Below are positions 43,871 through 52,533 of a DNA stretch of 64,000 nt, piece after piece. This DNA comes from Hymenobacter latericoloratus. GTDB taxonomy: Bacteria; Bacteroidota; Bacteroidia; Cytophagales; Hymenobacteraceae. The position numbers and the translations under genes were made by a program. The notes beneath the pieces are model-generated. The model did not search any database. It saw nothing but the letters and a program-made list of their open reading frames with translations, and had not been told where the DNA came from. Each line of letters starts with the position of its first letter. Position 1 is the stretch's first letter. The stretch is taken from assembly GCF_014199535.1 (NCBI RefSeq), contig NZ_JACHNV010000005.1, positions 124,001 through 188,000 on the forward strand, read 5' to 3'.

Positions 43871-44100
43871 GGGCGGGGGGTAGGGGTAAGACGGGATTTA
43901 AGGGCCGGCGCGAAAAACAAGCCCAGCCCGATGAGCAGCACCAGCCCCACCGGCAGTAGCAGCACCAGCAGGTTAGTGGTATAGTCGGGGGTATGAATCT
44001 GGGCCTGTACCCGCGGCCGGCATACCCGGCAGGCCTGGGCCAGGGGGCCGGTAAGCAACAGGCAGCAGGTAAGCCAGGCGGCAACCACTACTTTCATCAT
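43867..44100 (-). CDS. small exported membrane protein with CxxC, partner of DUF2243
   Basis: A 77-residue protein. The ATG at 44100 gives a signal peptide (MMKVVVAAWLTCCLLLTGPLAQA) followed by CRVCRPRVQAQIHTPDYTT and one membrane helix (LLVLLLPVGLVLLIGLGLFF). The CxxC-x-P could bind a metal or haem-like group. Its stop overlaps the start of the DUF2243 gene (ATGA). No named family is assigned; a short CRPxVQ protein beside DUF2243 appears to be a recurring arrangement. Confidence 0.75.
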   Translation of the reverse strand: MMKVVVAAWLTCCLLLTGPLAQACRVCRPRVQAQIHTPDYTTNLLVLLLPVGLVLLIGLGLFFAPALKSRLTPTPRP

Positions 44101-44534
44101 GGGCTGAAAAAAGAACGGGATACCGGAAGGATACGTAGCGGCCCGGCGCAAAAGTTATGTCGAGCTTGCCGCCGGTCATTATCCTAATGCCTTCCGAAAA
44201 CCAGATAACCGACGACATCAAGGGCGGCCCCAGCCTGACGAGGCTTTTCGGCAAAGGCGGCAGCTGCTCCAGCTCTTCGCGGGGCAGCCAGCAGTAGCCC
44301 CGCTTAAAAGACGCAGCGCCATGAAAAGCCGGAGCAGCCAACGTAATACAGGGGGATAGGCATAAGCGGGAGAGGCCCAAAGCGGCCGGTAGCTCCGGGC
44401 AGTACGCAGCGGCGGCACGCAGCAGTTACGCCCGGAGCCGCGTGGCAGGCCGCTCGAAAAGCCAAAAAGCGTCCTTCCGGCTGGCCGGAAGAGCGCTTTT
44501 CTACGGAACAGAAGGTCCTGCCATCAGCCCTGGG
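44101..44534. other. intergenic region
   Basis: No convincing gene. Contains a single-arm fragment of the tcgagcttgcc repeat (about 44157-44170) and the hairpin at 44465-44500. Confidence 0.5.
44465..44500 (-). terminator. terminator of the 44535 gene
   Basis: aaaagcg..cttccgg and ccggaag..cgctttt arms with one two-base bulge; T run on the minus strand. Confidence 0.75.
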
Positions 44535-45284
44535 CTAGGGCGCCTTGTCCACGCTGGCCAGCAACGTTACGATGTCCAGCTCTGATTTGGCCAGTACCTG
44601 TTGGCGCGCCAGCTCGGCCTTGATGGCAGCGGCCAGATCGGGGGCGGCCGCGCTGATGGCTTTGGCATTGAGCTTCACCGGAACCACCGTGCCATCGGGC
44701 CGGCTCAGGAAGTAGGAGTTGTACTCCACCAGCTGGTCGTAGTGGCGGCCGCTGTTGAATACTTTGTCCTTGTCGGAGCGCTGGAGTTGGCGGGCGTGGC
44801 GCTTGAGCAGCGTGTACTTGCCCTCGTGCAGCACTTCCACGTACTCCTGCTGCTGCTCGGGACGCGGGGCGTTGTCGAAGCGGCGGAAGGTGTGCACGCG
44901 GTCAGCAAACAGCTCGTCCTGCACCACAAATCCTTGTATCTCGTTCTTGTTCAGCAGCAGCGTATCGGCCCGGTTCCGCTGCGGCACGGCCAGCAGCTGA
45001 TAGCCGTAGGCATCGTACTGCAGCTGAATATTGCCGATGCGCTGCTTGGTATTCACCAGAATGATTTCGCCGGGCTGCCAGGTTCGCTGGAAGAAGGCCT
45101 GCCCTTGGGCCTGGCGTTGCGGGGCCTGGTAGGCATAGGCCATTTTGCCGTCGAGCAGGGCCCCCAGGTTTTCATTTGCCCACAGTCGGCCACCGGGGCT
45201 GGCAACCGGTGGGGTTATTTGCTGGGCCGTTGCCTGATAGGTTGATAAGCCCCCTAACAGCAGTGCTAGAGCGAGATAGTTCAT
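44535..45284 (-). CDS. exported hypothetical protein
   Basis: A 249-residue protein with a signal peptide (MNYLALALLLGGLSTYQATA-Q). A repeated theme of strands (QRIGNIQLQYDAYGYQLLAV, GKYTLLKRHARQLQ) and a charged C-terminal helix (IKAELARQQVLAKSELDIV) are visible. No domain is recognised. Similar 250-residue exported proteins with a YVEVLHEGKYTLLKR-type segment are common in Bacteroidota and are annotated only as hypothetical. Confidence 0.75.
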   Translation of the reverse strand: MNYLALALLLGGLSTYQATAQQITPPVASPGGRLWANENLGALLDGKMAYAYQAPQRQAQGQAFFQRTWQPGEIILVNTKQRIGNIQLQYDAYGYQLLAVPQRNRADTLLLNKNEIQGFVVQDELFADRVHTFRRFDNAPRPEQQQEYVEVLHEGKYTLLKRHARQLQRSDKDKVFNSGRHYDQLVEYNSYFLSRPDGTVVPVKLNAKAISAAAPDLAAAIKAELARQQVLAKSELDIVTLLASVDKAP

Positions 45285-45473
45285 AAGCGGAAAAGCAAAG
45301 GGATATAAAGTGCTTGAAATATATAGCTTCGGAGGCAGTAAAATACCATGGCGGGGCGAGGCCGTTGCTACCCGGCCGCCGCTTCCGTCTTGCGGGCCCA
45401 GACTTTAGGCAGCTTTAGTACCTTGCTTCTCTGGTTGCTTTCCAGAAGCCTTTCTTTTCCTACCTCGTCTTCT

Positions 45474-47603
45474 ATGAGAAACGTAGTCCTTCTCCCCACG
45501 CTGGCGGCGCTGCTGGCCGGCCCCGCGGCCTTGGCCCAGGCGCCCATCAAAACCCTACCCTACCCTCAAACCCGCAAGGTAGATACCGTTACCACCTACT
45601 TCGGTACCAAAGTGGCCGACCCGTACCGCTGGCTGGAAAACGACCAGGCCGCCGATACCAAAGCTTGGGTGCAGGAAGAAAACAAGGTGACGCAGGCCTA
45701 CCTCAGCCAGATTCCCTACCGCGACGCCATCCGGAAACGGTTGGAAACCCTGTGGAACTACGAGAAGTACGGGGCGCCCTTCAAGGAAGGCAAGTACACC
45801 TATTTCAGCAAGAACACGGGCCTGCAGAGCCAGTCGGTGCTGTACCGGCAGGTGGGCAGCGGGGCGCCGGAGGTGTTCCTCGACCCCAACCAGTTTTCCA
45901 AGGACGGGACTACCTCCCTGGCCGGCATCAACTTCACCAAGGATGGCTCCCTGGCTGCCTACCAGATTTCGGAGGGTGGCTCCGACTGGCGCAAGGTCAT
46001 CGTGCTGAAAACCGCCGATAAGAGTATTGTAGGCGACACGCTCAAAGATGTGAAGTTCTCGGGCCTGGCCTGGAAGGGCAACGACGGCTTCTACTACAGC
46101 TCCTACGACAAGCCCACCGCCGGCAGCCAGCTGGCCGGCAAAACCCAGATTCATAAGCTCTACTACCACCAGCTGGGCACCAAGCAAAGCACCGATAAGC
46201 TGATTTTCGGGGGCGAGAAAACGCCGCGCCGCTACATCGGGGCCTCCCTGACCGAGGACGAGCGTTTCCTGGTTATCAGCGCCGCCAATACCACTACCGG
46301 CAACGAGCTCTACATCCAGGACCTGAGCAAGCCCGGCAGTGCCATCGTGCAGGTCATCGACCACGAGAAAAACGAGGTGGACGTGGTGGATAACGTGGGC
46401 AGCAAGCTCTACATCTTCACCAACCTGAACGCGCCCAACAACCGCGTGGTAACCGTGGACGCAGCCAACCCTACCCCCGCCAACTGGAAAAACCTGATTC
46501 CGGAAACCCCGAACGTGCTGCGCGTGAGCACCGGGGGCGGCAAGCTCTTCGCTAACTACCTCAAAGATGCTACTTCCCTCATTGAGCAGTATGACATGAC
46601 GGGCAAGAAGGAGCGCACCATCACGCTGCCTTCGGTGGGTACGGCCGGCGGCTTCGGCACCAAGAAAGAAGAGAAGGAAACCTACTACACCTTCACCTCC
46701 TACATCTACCCGCCCACCATCTTCCGCTACGATATTGCCACCGGCAAATCCACGGTGTACAAGAAGGCGGGCGTGCAGTTCGACCCCACCAAGTACGAGT
46801 CGAAGCAGGTGTTTTACACCTCCAAGGACGGCACCAAAGTGCCCATGATTATCACCTACAAGAAGGGGCTGGTGATGAACGGCAAGAACCCGACCCTGCT
46901 CTACGCCTACGGGGGCTTTAACTCCAGCGTAACGCCGGCCTTCAGCACCAGCAACATCATTCTGCTCGAAAACGGCGGTATCTATGCCGTGCCCAACATC
47001 CGGGGCGGGGGCGAATACGGCGAAAAGTGGCACCTGGCCGGCACCAAGCTGCAGAAGCAGAACGTGTTCGACGACTTCATTGCCGCCGCCGAGTACCTGA
47101 CCAAGAACAACTACACTTCCAAGGATTACCTGGCTATTTCCGGAGCCTCGAACGGGGGCCTGCTGGTGGGCGCTACTATGGCCCAGCGTCCCGACCTGTT
47201 CAAGGTGGCTTTCCCGGCCGTGGGCGTGATGGACATGCTGCGCTACAACCAGTTTACGGCCGGCGCCGGCTGGGCCTACGACTACGGCACGGCCCAGGAC
47301 TCCAAGGAAATGTTCGAGTACCTCTACAAGTACTCGCCCTACCACGCCCTGAAGCCCGCCGCCTACCCCGCCACCATGGTGACTACCGCCGACCACGACG
47401 ACCGGGTAGTGCCGGCGCACTCCTTCAAGTTTGCCTCCCGGCTGCAGGAAACCCAGAAGGGCAGCGCCCCGGTCCTAATCCGTATTGAGACGAAAGCCGG
47501 CCACGGCGCGGGCCGCTCCACGGCCCAGGTTATCAGTGAGCAGACCGACAAGTGGGCCTTCCTGTTCCAGAACATGGGCGTGCCGTACCAAGTAGTCAAC
47601 TAA
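45474..47603 (+). CDS. prolyl oligopeptidase (S9A)
   Basis: A 709-residue exported peptidase that cuts short peptides after proline. ATG 45474 gives a signal peptide (MRNVVLLPTLAALLAGPAALA-Q). Peptidase text starts at DPYRWLEND; a seven-blade propeller follows (about residues 75-430), then the catalytic domain with NIRGGGEYG, Ser559 in GASNGGLLVG, Asp643 in DHDDRVVP and His677 in AGHGAGRS. All three catalytic residues are present. Confidence 0.96.
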   Translation: MRNVVLLPTLAALLAGPAALAQAPIKTLPYPQTRKVDTVTTYFGTKVADPYRWLENDQAADTKAWVQEENKVTQAYLSQIPYRDAIRKRLETLWNYEKYGAPFKEGKYTYFSKNTGLQSQSVLYRQVGSGAPEVFLDPNQFSKDGTTSLAGINFTKDGSLAAYQISEGGSDWRKVIVLKTADKSIVGDTLKDVKFSGLAWKGNDGFYYSSYDKPTAGSQLAGKTQIHKLYYHQLGTKQSTDKLIFGGEKTPRRYIGASLTEDERFLVISAANTTTGNELYIQDLSKPGSAIVQVIDHEKNEVDVVDNVGSKLYIFTNLNAPNNRVVTVDAANPTPANWKNLIPETPNVLRVSTGGGKLFANYLKDATSLIEQYDMTGKKERTITLPSVGTAGGFGTKKEEKETYYTFTSYIYPPTIFRYDIATGKSTVYKKAGVQFDPTKYESKQVFYTSKDGTKVPMIITYKKGLVMNGKNPTLLYAYGGFNSSVTPAFSTSNIILLENGGIYAVPNIRGGGEYGEKWHLAGTKLQKQNVFDDFIAAAEYLTKNNYTSKDYLAISGASNGGLLVGATMAQRPDLFKVAFPAVGVMDMLRYNQFTAGAGWAYDYGTAQDSKEMFEYLYKYSPYHALKPAAYPATMVTTADHDDRVVPAHSFKFASRLQETQKGSAPVLIRIETKAGHGAGRSTAQVISEQTDKWAFLFQNMGVPYQVVN

Positions 47604-47629
47604 GCAACGCTGATTCCCTACCCCCTGCC

Positions 47630-47663
47630 AACCGGCCGAACCTTCCTAAAGGTTCGGCCGGTT
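47630..47663 (+). terminator. terminator of the prolyl oligopeptidase gene
   Basis: aaccggccgaacctt and aaggttcggccggtt arms, 15 bp perfect, followed by tggttt. Confidence 0.85.
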
Positions 47664-47711
47664 TGGTTTCTGAGACTGGGTATGCAGGGAGTTACAGGAA
47701 ATTTCAGAACG

Positions 47712-47795
47712 GGGTAGAGACGCCTGCTTGCGTCTCGTCCGCGCCGCGTGGCCGTTGTCGTTCAACGATGAGACGCAACTATACGTCTTTACACC
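47712..47795. repeat. imperfect palindromic repeat with gagacgc core
   Basis: gagacgcctgcttgcgtctc is followed by gatgagacgcaactatacgtc. Nested imperfect inverted copies of a short gagacgc motif, as in dispersed Bacteroidota intergenic repeats. It marks the boundary between GC-rich DNA and the AT-rich lipoprotein trio. Confidence 0.5.
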
Positions 47796-47842
47796 ATAAG
47801 TTGATCAATTCAACTCTCTACCTGAATAAACATTATCAATAA

Positions 47843-48316
47843 ATGGGTATGATTAATAACCTTCTTATATTTTTTACTCTGCCTTACTTCTTCGCGCTAA
47901 GCTCGTGCGAGGAAGACGCGCACAAGGCTTTAGCTATTGCCATAAACAGCTCTGAGATGAGTGTGTTTCTTTCTCATTACACAGGAAATAAAAGTATCAT
48001 TTATGTCAAGCAAAGCTCTCAACCCACCTGCAATGGAGAAAATGTATCTTTAGGAAAGCTAAAGACCTCGTACAAGGAAAGCATCATCATGTATTCTTCT
48101 GAACCGCTAGCTCCGGGGGAGAAGGTGCAAGCAGCAAAACAAAACTATTTTAATTTACCGAAAGGCCGTGCTGTTATCATCATCGACTACTTTACTATTC
48201 GCAGTACACATGCGGATATAAAACTTCGCATACCTATAGAGGGGGTACACGCATCATTCACTTTAACAAAGAATCCTACCTGGTCTATTACTGACTCGGA
48301 CGTGTATGAACAGTAA
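47843..48316 (+). CDS. putative lipoprotein, tandem family copy 1
   Basis: A 157-residue exported protein with a lipoprotein-like signal (LPYFFALSSC). AT-rich compared with the flanking genes. Shared with the next two proteins: a first half of short helices (NSSEMSVFLSHY), then strands, then the conserved ending RIPIEGVHASFTL..NPTWSITDSDVYE. No known domain. An internal ATG at codon 3 is an equally good start. Confidence 0.75.
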   Translation: MGMINNLLIFFTLPYFFALSSCEEDAHKALAIAINSSEMSVFLSHYTGNKSIIYVKQSSQPTCNGENVSLGKLKTSYKESIIMYSSEPLAPGEKVQAAKQNYFNLPKGRAVIIIDYFTIRSTHADIKLRIPIEGVHASFTLTKNPTWSITDSDVYEQ

Positions 48317-48362
48317 GCAACATCATGCTTGCATCTTTTAACTACCGCACAATATCAACAGC

Positions 48363-48797
48363 ATGAAACGTATCTTTGCCACCCTTCCCTTGATCTTATC
48401 AATTAATTATCAATCGGATTGCAAAGTTGCAGCAAACGATATACAAGATATTCTTAACCGGATAATTAACACCAAGGAAATAACAAAATTCACAGAGCAT
48501 TACGTCAGCAGAAATGACACTATCTACTTCTGCTTTGAGCCTTCTCCTGCGTATAACAAGCAAACGCTTCAAGAATTAAGGCACACTATCTTAAAGATTA
48601 AAAATGTTAATTACCTGGTTTATACCGACAAACAAAACGAAAGCAGAAAGCCAGTTATAACTTTTCAAATTTTGGAGCTAACCAAAACCACTGCCTCAGT
48701 ACGCTTAGGCTTCTCAATTGAGGGCGTAGTAGGCAACTTCAGCTTGGAAAAGAAAAACACCTGGAATATTCGGAGTAGCGAGGTATATGAAATTTAA
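48363..48797 (+). CDS. putative exported protein, tandem family copy 2
   Basis: A 144-residue protein with a short signal-like N-terminus (MKRIFATLPLILSINY) and a cysteine at residue 20, but a weaker lipobox than copies 1 and 3. The family pattern is clear: ANDIQDILNRIINTKEITKF, then GFSIEGVVGNFSLEKKNTWN and the ending IRSSEVYEI. Its stop overlaps the start of copy 3 by 11 bases, so they are coupled. Confidence 0.75.
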   Translation: MKRIFATLPLILSINYQSDCKVAANDIQDILNRIINTKEITKFTEHYVSRNDTIYFCFEPSPAYNKQTLQELRHTILKIKNVNYLVYTDKQNESRKPVITFQILELTKTTASVRLGFSIEGVVGNFSLEKKNTWNIRSSEVYEI

Positions 48798-49242
48798 TTT
48801 AGCTATGCGACTTCTGCTTCTTTCAGTGACACTAGGCCTTATACTATTAAGCTGCCAAAAATCAGTTTCCGTGCCAAGTAATGATATTCAACAAGTAGTT
48901 CAGGCAACATTTGCCGATAACCAGTTAGCCAGGTTTCTGAATCGGCCAGGGCCAGGCATCTTCACTTTCCGATATGAAGAGCTGCCCGTGCACAACAACG
49001 AGCATCTGCCCAAACCCCAATTCAATATCATGCTTAGCAACAAGCATGTTATAGAATATAATATAAGAATGAAAGATGAGGTAAATGCTATTCCGATCAT
49101 CGTGGAACAAGTAATTATTGACCACGACTCTGCTAAAGTCAATTTGCGCATTCCCAAACAAGGCGTTATTGGTCAGTTTCGCTTGGGCAAAACGGCTGAT
49201 GGTGCCTGGCTGGTGACCAAAGCGTTTGTGGTGGAAACCTGA
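48787..49242 (+). CDS. putative lipoprotein, tandem family copy 3
   Basis: A 151-residue protein with lipobox LILLSC. Family elements: SNDIQQVVQATFADNQLARF, then VNLRIPKQGVIGQFRLGK and the ending AWLVTKAFVVET. Copies 1 to 3 share the same order of parts but little identity, so they diverged long ago. A NUDIX gene begins 11 bases after the stop. Confidence 0.75.
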   Translation: MKFNLAMRLLLLSVTLGLILLSCQKSVSVPSNDIQQVVQATFADNQLARFLNRPGPGIFTFRYEELPVHNNEHLPKPQFNIMLSNKHVIEYNIRMKDEVNAIPIIVEQVIIDHDSAKVNLRIPKQGVIGQFRLGKTADGAWLVTKAFVVET

Positions 49243-49253
49243 GTGAGCAGGCT

Positions 49254-49697
49254 ATGTTGCTTGAACCGGTAGAACCTTATGACCACACGACCACTTTGAC
49301 ATTCATCGACAAAATTGCCTGGCTGCACCTGCGCGAAGGCCGCGTGCTGAGCACCCGCAGCCGGGGCAAAGACCGGTACTACTTTCCCGGCGGCAAGCGC
49401 GAGCCTGGAGAAACCGACGCCCAAACCCTGCTGCGCGAGATTAAGGAAGAGCTGACCGTGGACCTCGACGCGGCTACCCTGGTGCACGCGGGCACCTTCC
49501 GGGCCCAGGCCCACGGCCACCCCCAGGGCCTGCTGGTACAAATGACCTGCTACTACGCCGCGTACACGGGCCAGCTGCAGCCCGCTGCCGAAATCGAAGA
49601 AGTGGTCTGGCTGACCTACCGCCACCGCCCCGACGTTTCACCCGTAGATCAGCTGATTTTTGACTGGCTGCAGGAGCAGCAGCTACTAGCCGACTGA
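49254..49697 (+). CDS. NUDIX hydrolase
   Basis: A 147-residue pyrophosphohydrolase. The NUDIX box is GGKREPGETDAQTLLREIKEEL, split here as GGKREPGETDAQ and LLREIKEEL, fitting the Gx5Ex7REUxEExGU rule. The final glycine of the box is replaced by Thr (EELTVDLD). Substrate unknown; many close relatives act on nucleotide diphosphates. Likely co-transcribed with the lipoprotein trio or started independently. Confidence 0.9.
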   Translation: MLLEPVEPYDHTTTLTFIDKIAWLHLREGRVLSTRSRGKDRYYFPGGKREPGETDAQTLLREIKEELTVDLDAATLVHAGTFRAQAHGHPQGLLVQMTCYYAAYTGQLQPAAEIEEVVWLTYRHRPDVSPVDQLIFDWLQEQQLLAD

Positions 49698-49830
49698 GCT
49701 GCCCCGGTCCGACCAGTTGACACCCGCACCGCCAGCACCGCCTCCGCCTACCCCTTCGCACGGGCCAAACCCTTACGCCGGCAGTCAGCACGAAGCCAAT
49801 CGGACGGGCTGCGCCCGTTCGACCCGTTGG

Positions 49831-50217
49831 CTACCCTACCAGCTGGCTGTAGAGGTGGTTGAGCGTGTCGGCGGGGTCGTGGCAGAGGCCGGGGTGCACG
49901 GGTGAGGTTTGCACAATGGTACTGCGCGTGGCCGTAAGCCAGCGGAAGCGGGAGGCCACCGGCAGCTGCCCAATGGGGCCGCCCTCCTTCCTTCCCCCGC
50001 AAATCCGCTCAAAGGAGCGCAGGCGCTCGGCCAGCTCGTCCAGGTCCAGCGTTTCGCCGGCGAAGGCGCGCAGCCGGGCTTCGGGCACCTCGAAGCGGGC
50101 CTGCAGAAACCCCCGCGACGAGCAGTACAGAATCACGCCGACGTTCAGAAACTCTTCGCGCTCCACGCGGGGCACCACGCGCAGCACGGCATACTCAAAC
50201 AAGTGCTTTTCGGGCAT
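49831..50217 (-). CDS. DUF3037 family protein
   Basis: A 128-residue protein. The ATG at 50217 (MPEKHLFEYAVLRVVPR) is the correct start: DUF3037 begins with F.YavlRvvPr. The sequence continues EREEFLNVGVILYC and ends with LNHLYSQLVG. The gene starts inside the upstream HipA-like gene by 23 bases. DUF3037 next to a HipA-like kinase is a known gene pair of unknown purpose. Confidence 0.88.
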   Translation of the reverse strand: MPEKHLFEYAVLRVVPRVEREEFLNVGVILYCSSRGFLQARFEVPEARLRAFAGETLDLDELAERLRSFERICGGRKEGGPIGQLPVASRFRWLTATRSTIVQTSPVHPGLCHDPADTLNHLYSQLVG

Positions 50218-50989
50218 TTTCGGCTTCCTGAACAAAGGTTTCTGATGCGGCGAGGCGGGCCGTGAGAAAGCGCACGTAGTTTTCGCGCTGCTCCTCCGGG
50301 TCCACCCCCGATTCGGCCAGCCACTCGGCGGGTACCAGCGCCACAATGGCCCGGATGCGTTCCGGGGTGAGGCGGGCGCGGCCTTCGGCATCGGCGGCGG
50401 TTAGGTCCGTGGCCTGGGGTAGCAGCACATGGTCTTTCACCTGCGGAAACGGGCGGGGCCGGGGCTCGGCCCAGCCGGGGCCGGAGTGGTGCACGTAGAG
50501 GGCCGCGCCGTGGTCAATCAGCCACAGCTCCTTGTGCCACATCAGCAGGTTGGTGTTGCGGGCGGTGCGGTCCACGTTCAGGGTCAGGCAATCGAGCCAC
50601 ACAATGCGCGAGGCCAGGCCCGGCTCAATGGTATTCACCAGCGCATCGTAGGTGCTGGCGCCGGAGAGGTAGTGCAGGCCCAGGTTGAGGCCCGTACTGA
50701 AGCGCAGCAAATCCTGGATTTCCTCGTCGGGCTCGGTGCGGCCAAAGGCTTCATCGAGCTGGCAAAACACCAGCTCCGGCAGGCGCAGACCCAGCGCGCG
50801 GGCCATTTCGCCCACAATCAGCTCGGCAATCAGGGCTTTCAGGCCCTGGCCGGCCCCCCGAAACTTCACCACGTACATAAACCCATCGTCGGCTTCGACC
50901 AGGGCGGGCAGCGAGCCGCCTTCGCGCAGGGGGGTGACGTAGCGCGTCACGTCAACGGTTCTCAGGGAAAGGGAGGCAGGGTCCTGCAT
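50195..50989 (-). CDS. HipA-like kinase
   Basis: A 264-residue protein starting at MQDPASLSLRTVDVTRYV (ATG 50989). HipA-type kinase features: LPALVEADDGFMYVVKF with an ATP-binding lysine, AELIVGEMARALGLRLPEL, the catalytic-loop-like region LDCLTLNVDRTARNTNLL and the metal-binding DHGAALYVHH. It differs from classic HipA, lacking the HipB partner and most of the N-terminal lobe. The pair with DUF3037 suggests joint function rather than toxin-antitoxin. Confidence 0.88.
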   Translation of the reverse strand: MQDPASLSLRTVDVTRYVTPLREGGSLPALVEADDGFMYVVKFRGAGQGLKALIAELIVGEMARALGLRLPELVFCQLDEAFGRTEPDEEIQDLLRFSTGLNLGLHYLSGASTYDALVNTIEPGLASRIVWLDCLTLNVDRTARNTNLLMWHKELWLIDHGAALYVHHSGPGWAEPRPRPFPQVKDHVLLPQATDLTAADAEGRARLTPERIRAIVALVPAEWLAESGVDPEEQRENYVRFLTARLAASETFVQEAENARKALV

Positions 50990-51199
50990 AGAGCACGGGA
51001 AAGATTGGAACAGGCCCCGCAAAGGACGAACAATTCCGGCAGTTTCGCGGCGGCAGCCGGGTAAGTGCGCCCTCCTTGCTACCCCGGTAATTTTCGTTAG
51101 CGGCGCCCTATTGGCAACCTAGTAGCCCGTAGCTAGTACACTCCTTTTGCCGGCCCCAGGCCTGGGAGTACGCCGGTTCACCTGCCACTGCGGTTTTCT

Positions 51200-52153
51200 A
51201 TGAAGCCTATTGTCACCCTGACGCTCAACCCCACCGTGGACAAAAGCACCACGGCCGACCACATTATTCCGGATCAGAAATTACGCTGTGCCCCGCCTAA
51301 GTTTGAGCCCGGCGGGGGCGGCATCAACGTTTCCCGGGCCCTCAAGCGCCTGGGCGCCGCTTCCATTGCCGTGTTTCCGGTGGGCGGCCCTACGGGCACC
51401 CTGCTGCGGGAGCTGCTGGAGCAGGAGCAGATTCAGCAGCAGCCGATAGAAACGGAAAGCCGCACACGCGAAAACTTTATTGTGGTAGATGCTTCCAGCG
51501 GCCAGCAGTACCGCTTTGGCATGCCCGGCACCCCACTTTCCCCGCAGGAGCAGCAGCAGGTGCTGATTACTCTTAAAAGCCTGGCCGAGGTGCCCGAGTT
51601 TCTGGTTATTAGCGGCAGCCTGCCGCCGGGCGTGGAGCCCGAGTTTCTGATGAAGATTGTGCGGGCCGCCAAGAGCATGGGCATTAAAGTAGTGGCCGAT
51701 ACCTCGGGGCCGGCCCTACACCAGATTCTGCAGGAAGGCGTGTACCTGGCTAAGCCCAACGTAGGCGAGCTAAGCAAGATGGCCGGCGTTGATGAGCTTG
51801 ACAGCGAAGCCGTGGCCCAGGCTGCCCACCAGCTGGTGCAGGAGGGCAAATGCACCATTGTAGTCACCTCCCTGGGGCCCCAGGGCGCCTGCGTGGTTAG
51901 CCAGGACCTGGTAGATCATGTGCCGGCGCCCGCCGTGAAAAAACGCAGCACCGTAGGCGCCGGCGACAGTATGGTGGCCGGGCTGGTGTACGGGTTGGCT
52001 ACCGGTCTTTCGGTGCGCGAAACTGTGCGGCTGGGCGTGGCCTGCGGCACGGCCGCTACCATGAACCCCGGCACGGAGCTGTTCCGCAAGGAAGACGTGG
52101 ACAAGCTTTACCACTGGCTGCTGCAGCAAACCCTGCCGGCCGCGGCGGCCTAG
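51200..52153 (+). CDS. PfkB-family hexose kinase (phosphofructokinase-2/FruK-like)
   Basis: A 317-residue ribokinase-fold kinase. Start motif LTLNPTVDKSTTADHIIP and the glycine signature FEPGGGGINVSRALKRLG are family hallmarks. The phosphate-loop/catalytic motif is STVGAGDSMVAGLVYG with the catalytic Asp. It phosphorylates fructose 6-phosphate, fructose 1-phosphate or tagatose 6-phosphate; the exact substrate is open. Monocistronic with terminator. Confidence 0.9.
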   Translation: MKPIVTLTLNPTVDKSTTADHIIPDQKLRCAPPKFEPGGGGINVSRALKRLGAASIAVFPVGGPTGTLLRELLEQEQIQQQPIETESRTRENFIVVDASSGQQYRFGMPGTPLSPQEQQQVLITLKSLAEVPEFLVISGSLPPGVEPEFLMKIVRAAKSMGIKVVADTSGPALHQILQEGVYLAKPNVGELSKMAGVDELDSEAVAQAAHQLVQEGKCTIVVTSLGPQGACVVSQDLVDHVPAPAVKKRSTVGAGDSMVAGLVYGLATGLSVRETVRLGVACGTAATMNPGTELFRKEDVDKLYHWLLQQTLPAAAA

Positions 52154-52190
52154 CGCCCCCTCGGCTCCGCGCCATAACCACCAGCAGGCA

Positions 52191-52227
52191 CCAGCCCGGT
52201 ACACCTTGTACCGGGCTGGCGTTTTTT
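52191..52227 (+). terminator. terminator of the hexose kinase gene
   Basis: ccagcccggtaca and tgtaccgggctgg are perfect 13-bp arms, followed by cgtttttt. Confidence 0.9.
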
Positions 52228-52366
52228 CACCCCTACATACCTGGCACCGTAGCGGCATTTTTGGCTCAGGTTTCGAACGGGGTGGACCCACCCCAGGCCC
52301 AGATAGCAGCTTCCTAACGCACTTCCAGCAAAGCCATTAGCCGTCGAAAAGAAAAAAATATCATCT
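52228..52366. other. intergenic region
   Basis: No gene between the hexose-kinase terminator and the operator at 52367; the stretch up to 52533 has no other clear signal. Confidence 0.4.
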
Positions 52367-52385
52367 AACTTTGAAATACAAAGTT
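52367..52385. promoter_or_regulatory. AACTTTG-N5-CAAAGTT operator-like palindrome
   Basis: Perfect inverted repeat aactttg-aaata-caaagtt. The same shape, ACTTTG/CAAAGT with a short AT spacer, is seen upstream of PadR-regulated genes in Bacteroidota, but no PadR gene is within the window. It is about 150 bases upstream of the membrane-protein pair. Confidence 0.5.
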
Positions 52386-52533
52386 CTTTCACATTCTTTG
52401 CATCAGCCCGAGGCGCACCCCTCGTGCCAGCTAACGGAGCTTACTGGCAGTCCCACCGAAACGTAGTGTGCAGTGCTGGTCGGCCCCCTTGCTTTCCGAA
52501 CCATTCCTTTTAGTATATCAACCAATTACCATC

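Noticed and set aside
45555..47420. 621-residue minus-strand frame opposite prolyl oligopeptidase
   Set aside because: Shadow of the oligopeptidase, whose catalytic triad is intact on the plus strand.
52367..52385. Terminator reading of the aactttg/caaagtt palindrome
   Set aside because: The stem is short and AT-rich, and the hexose kinase already has a strong terminator at 52191-52227; an operator is more plausible.
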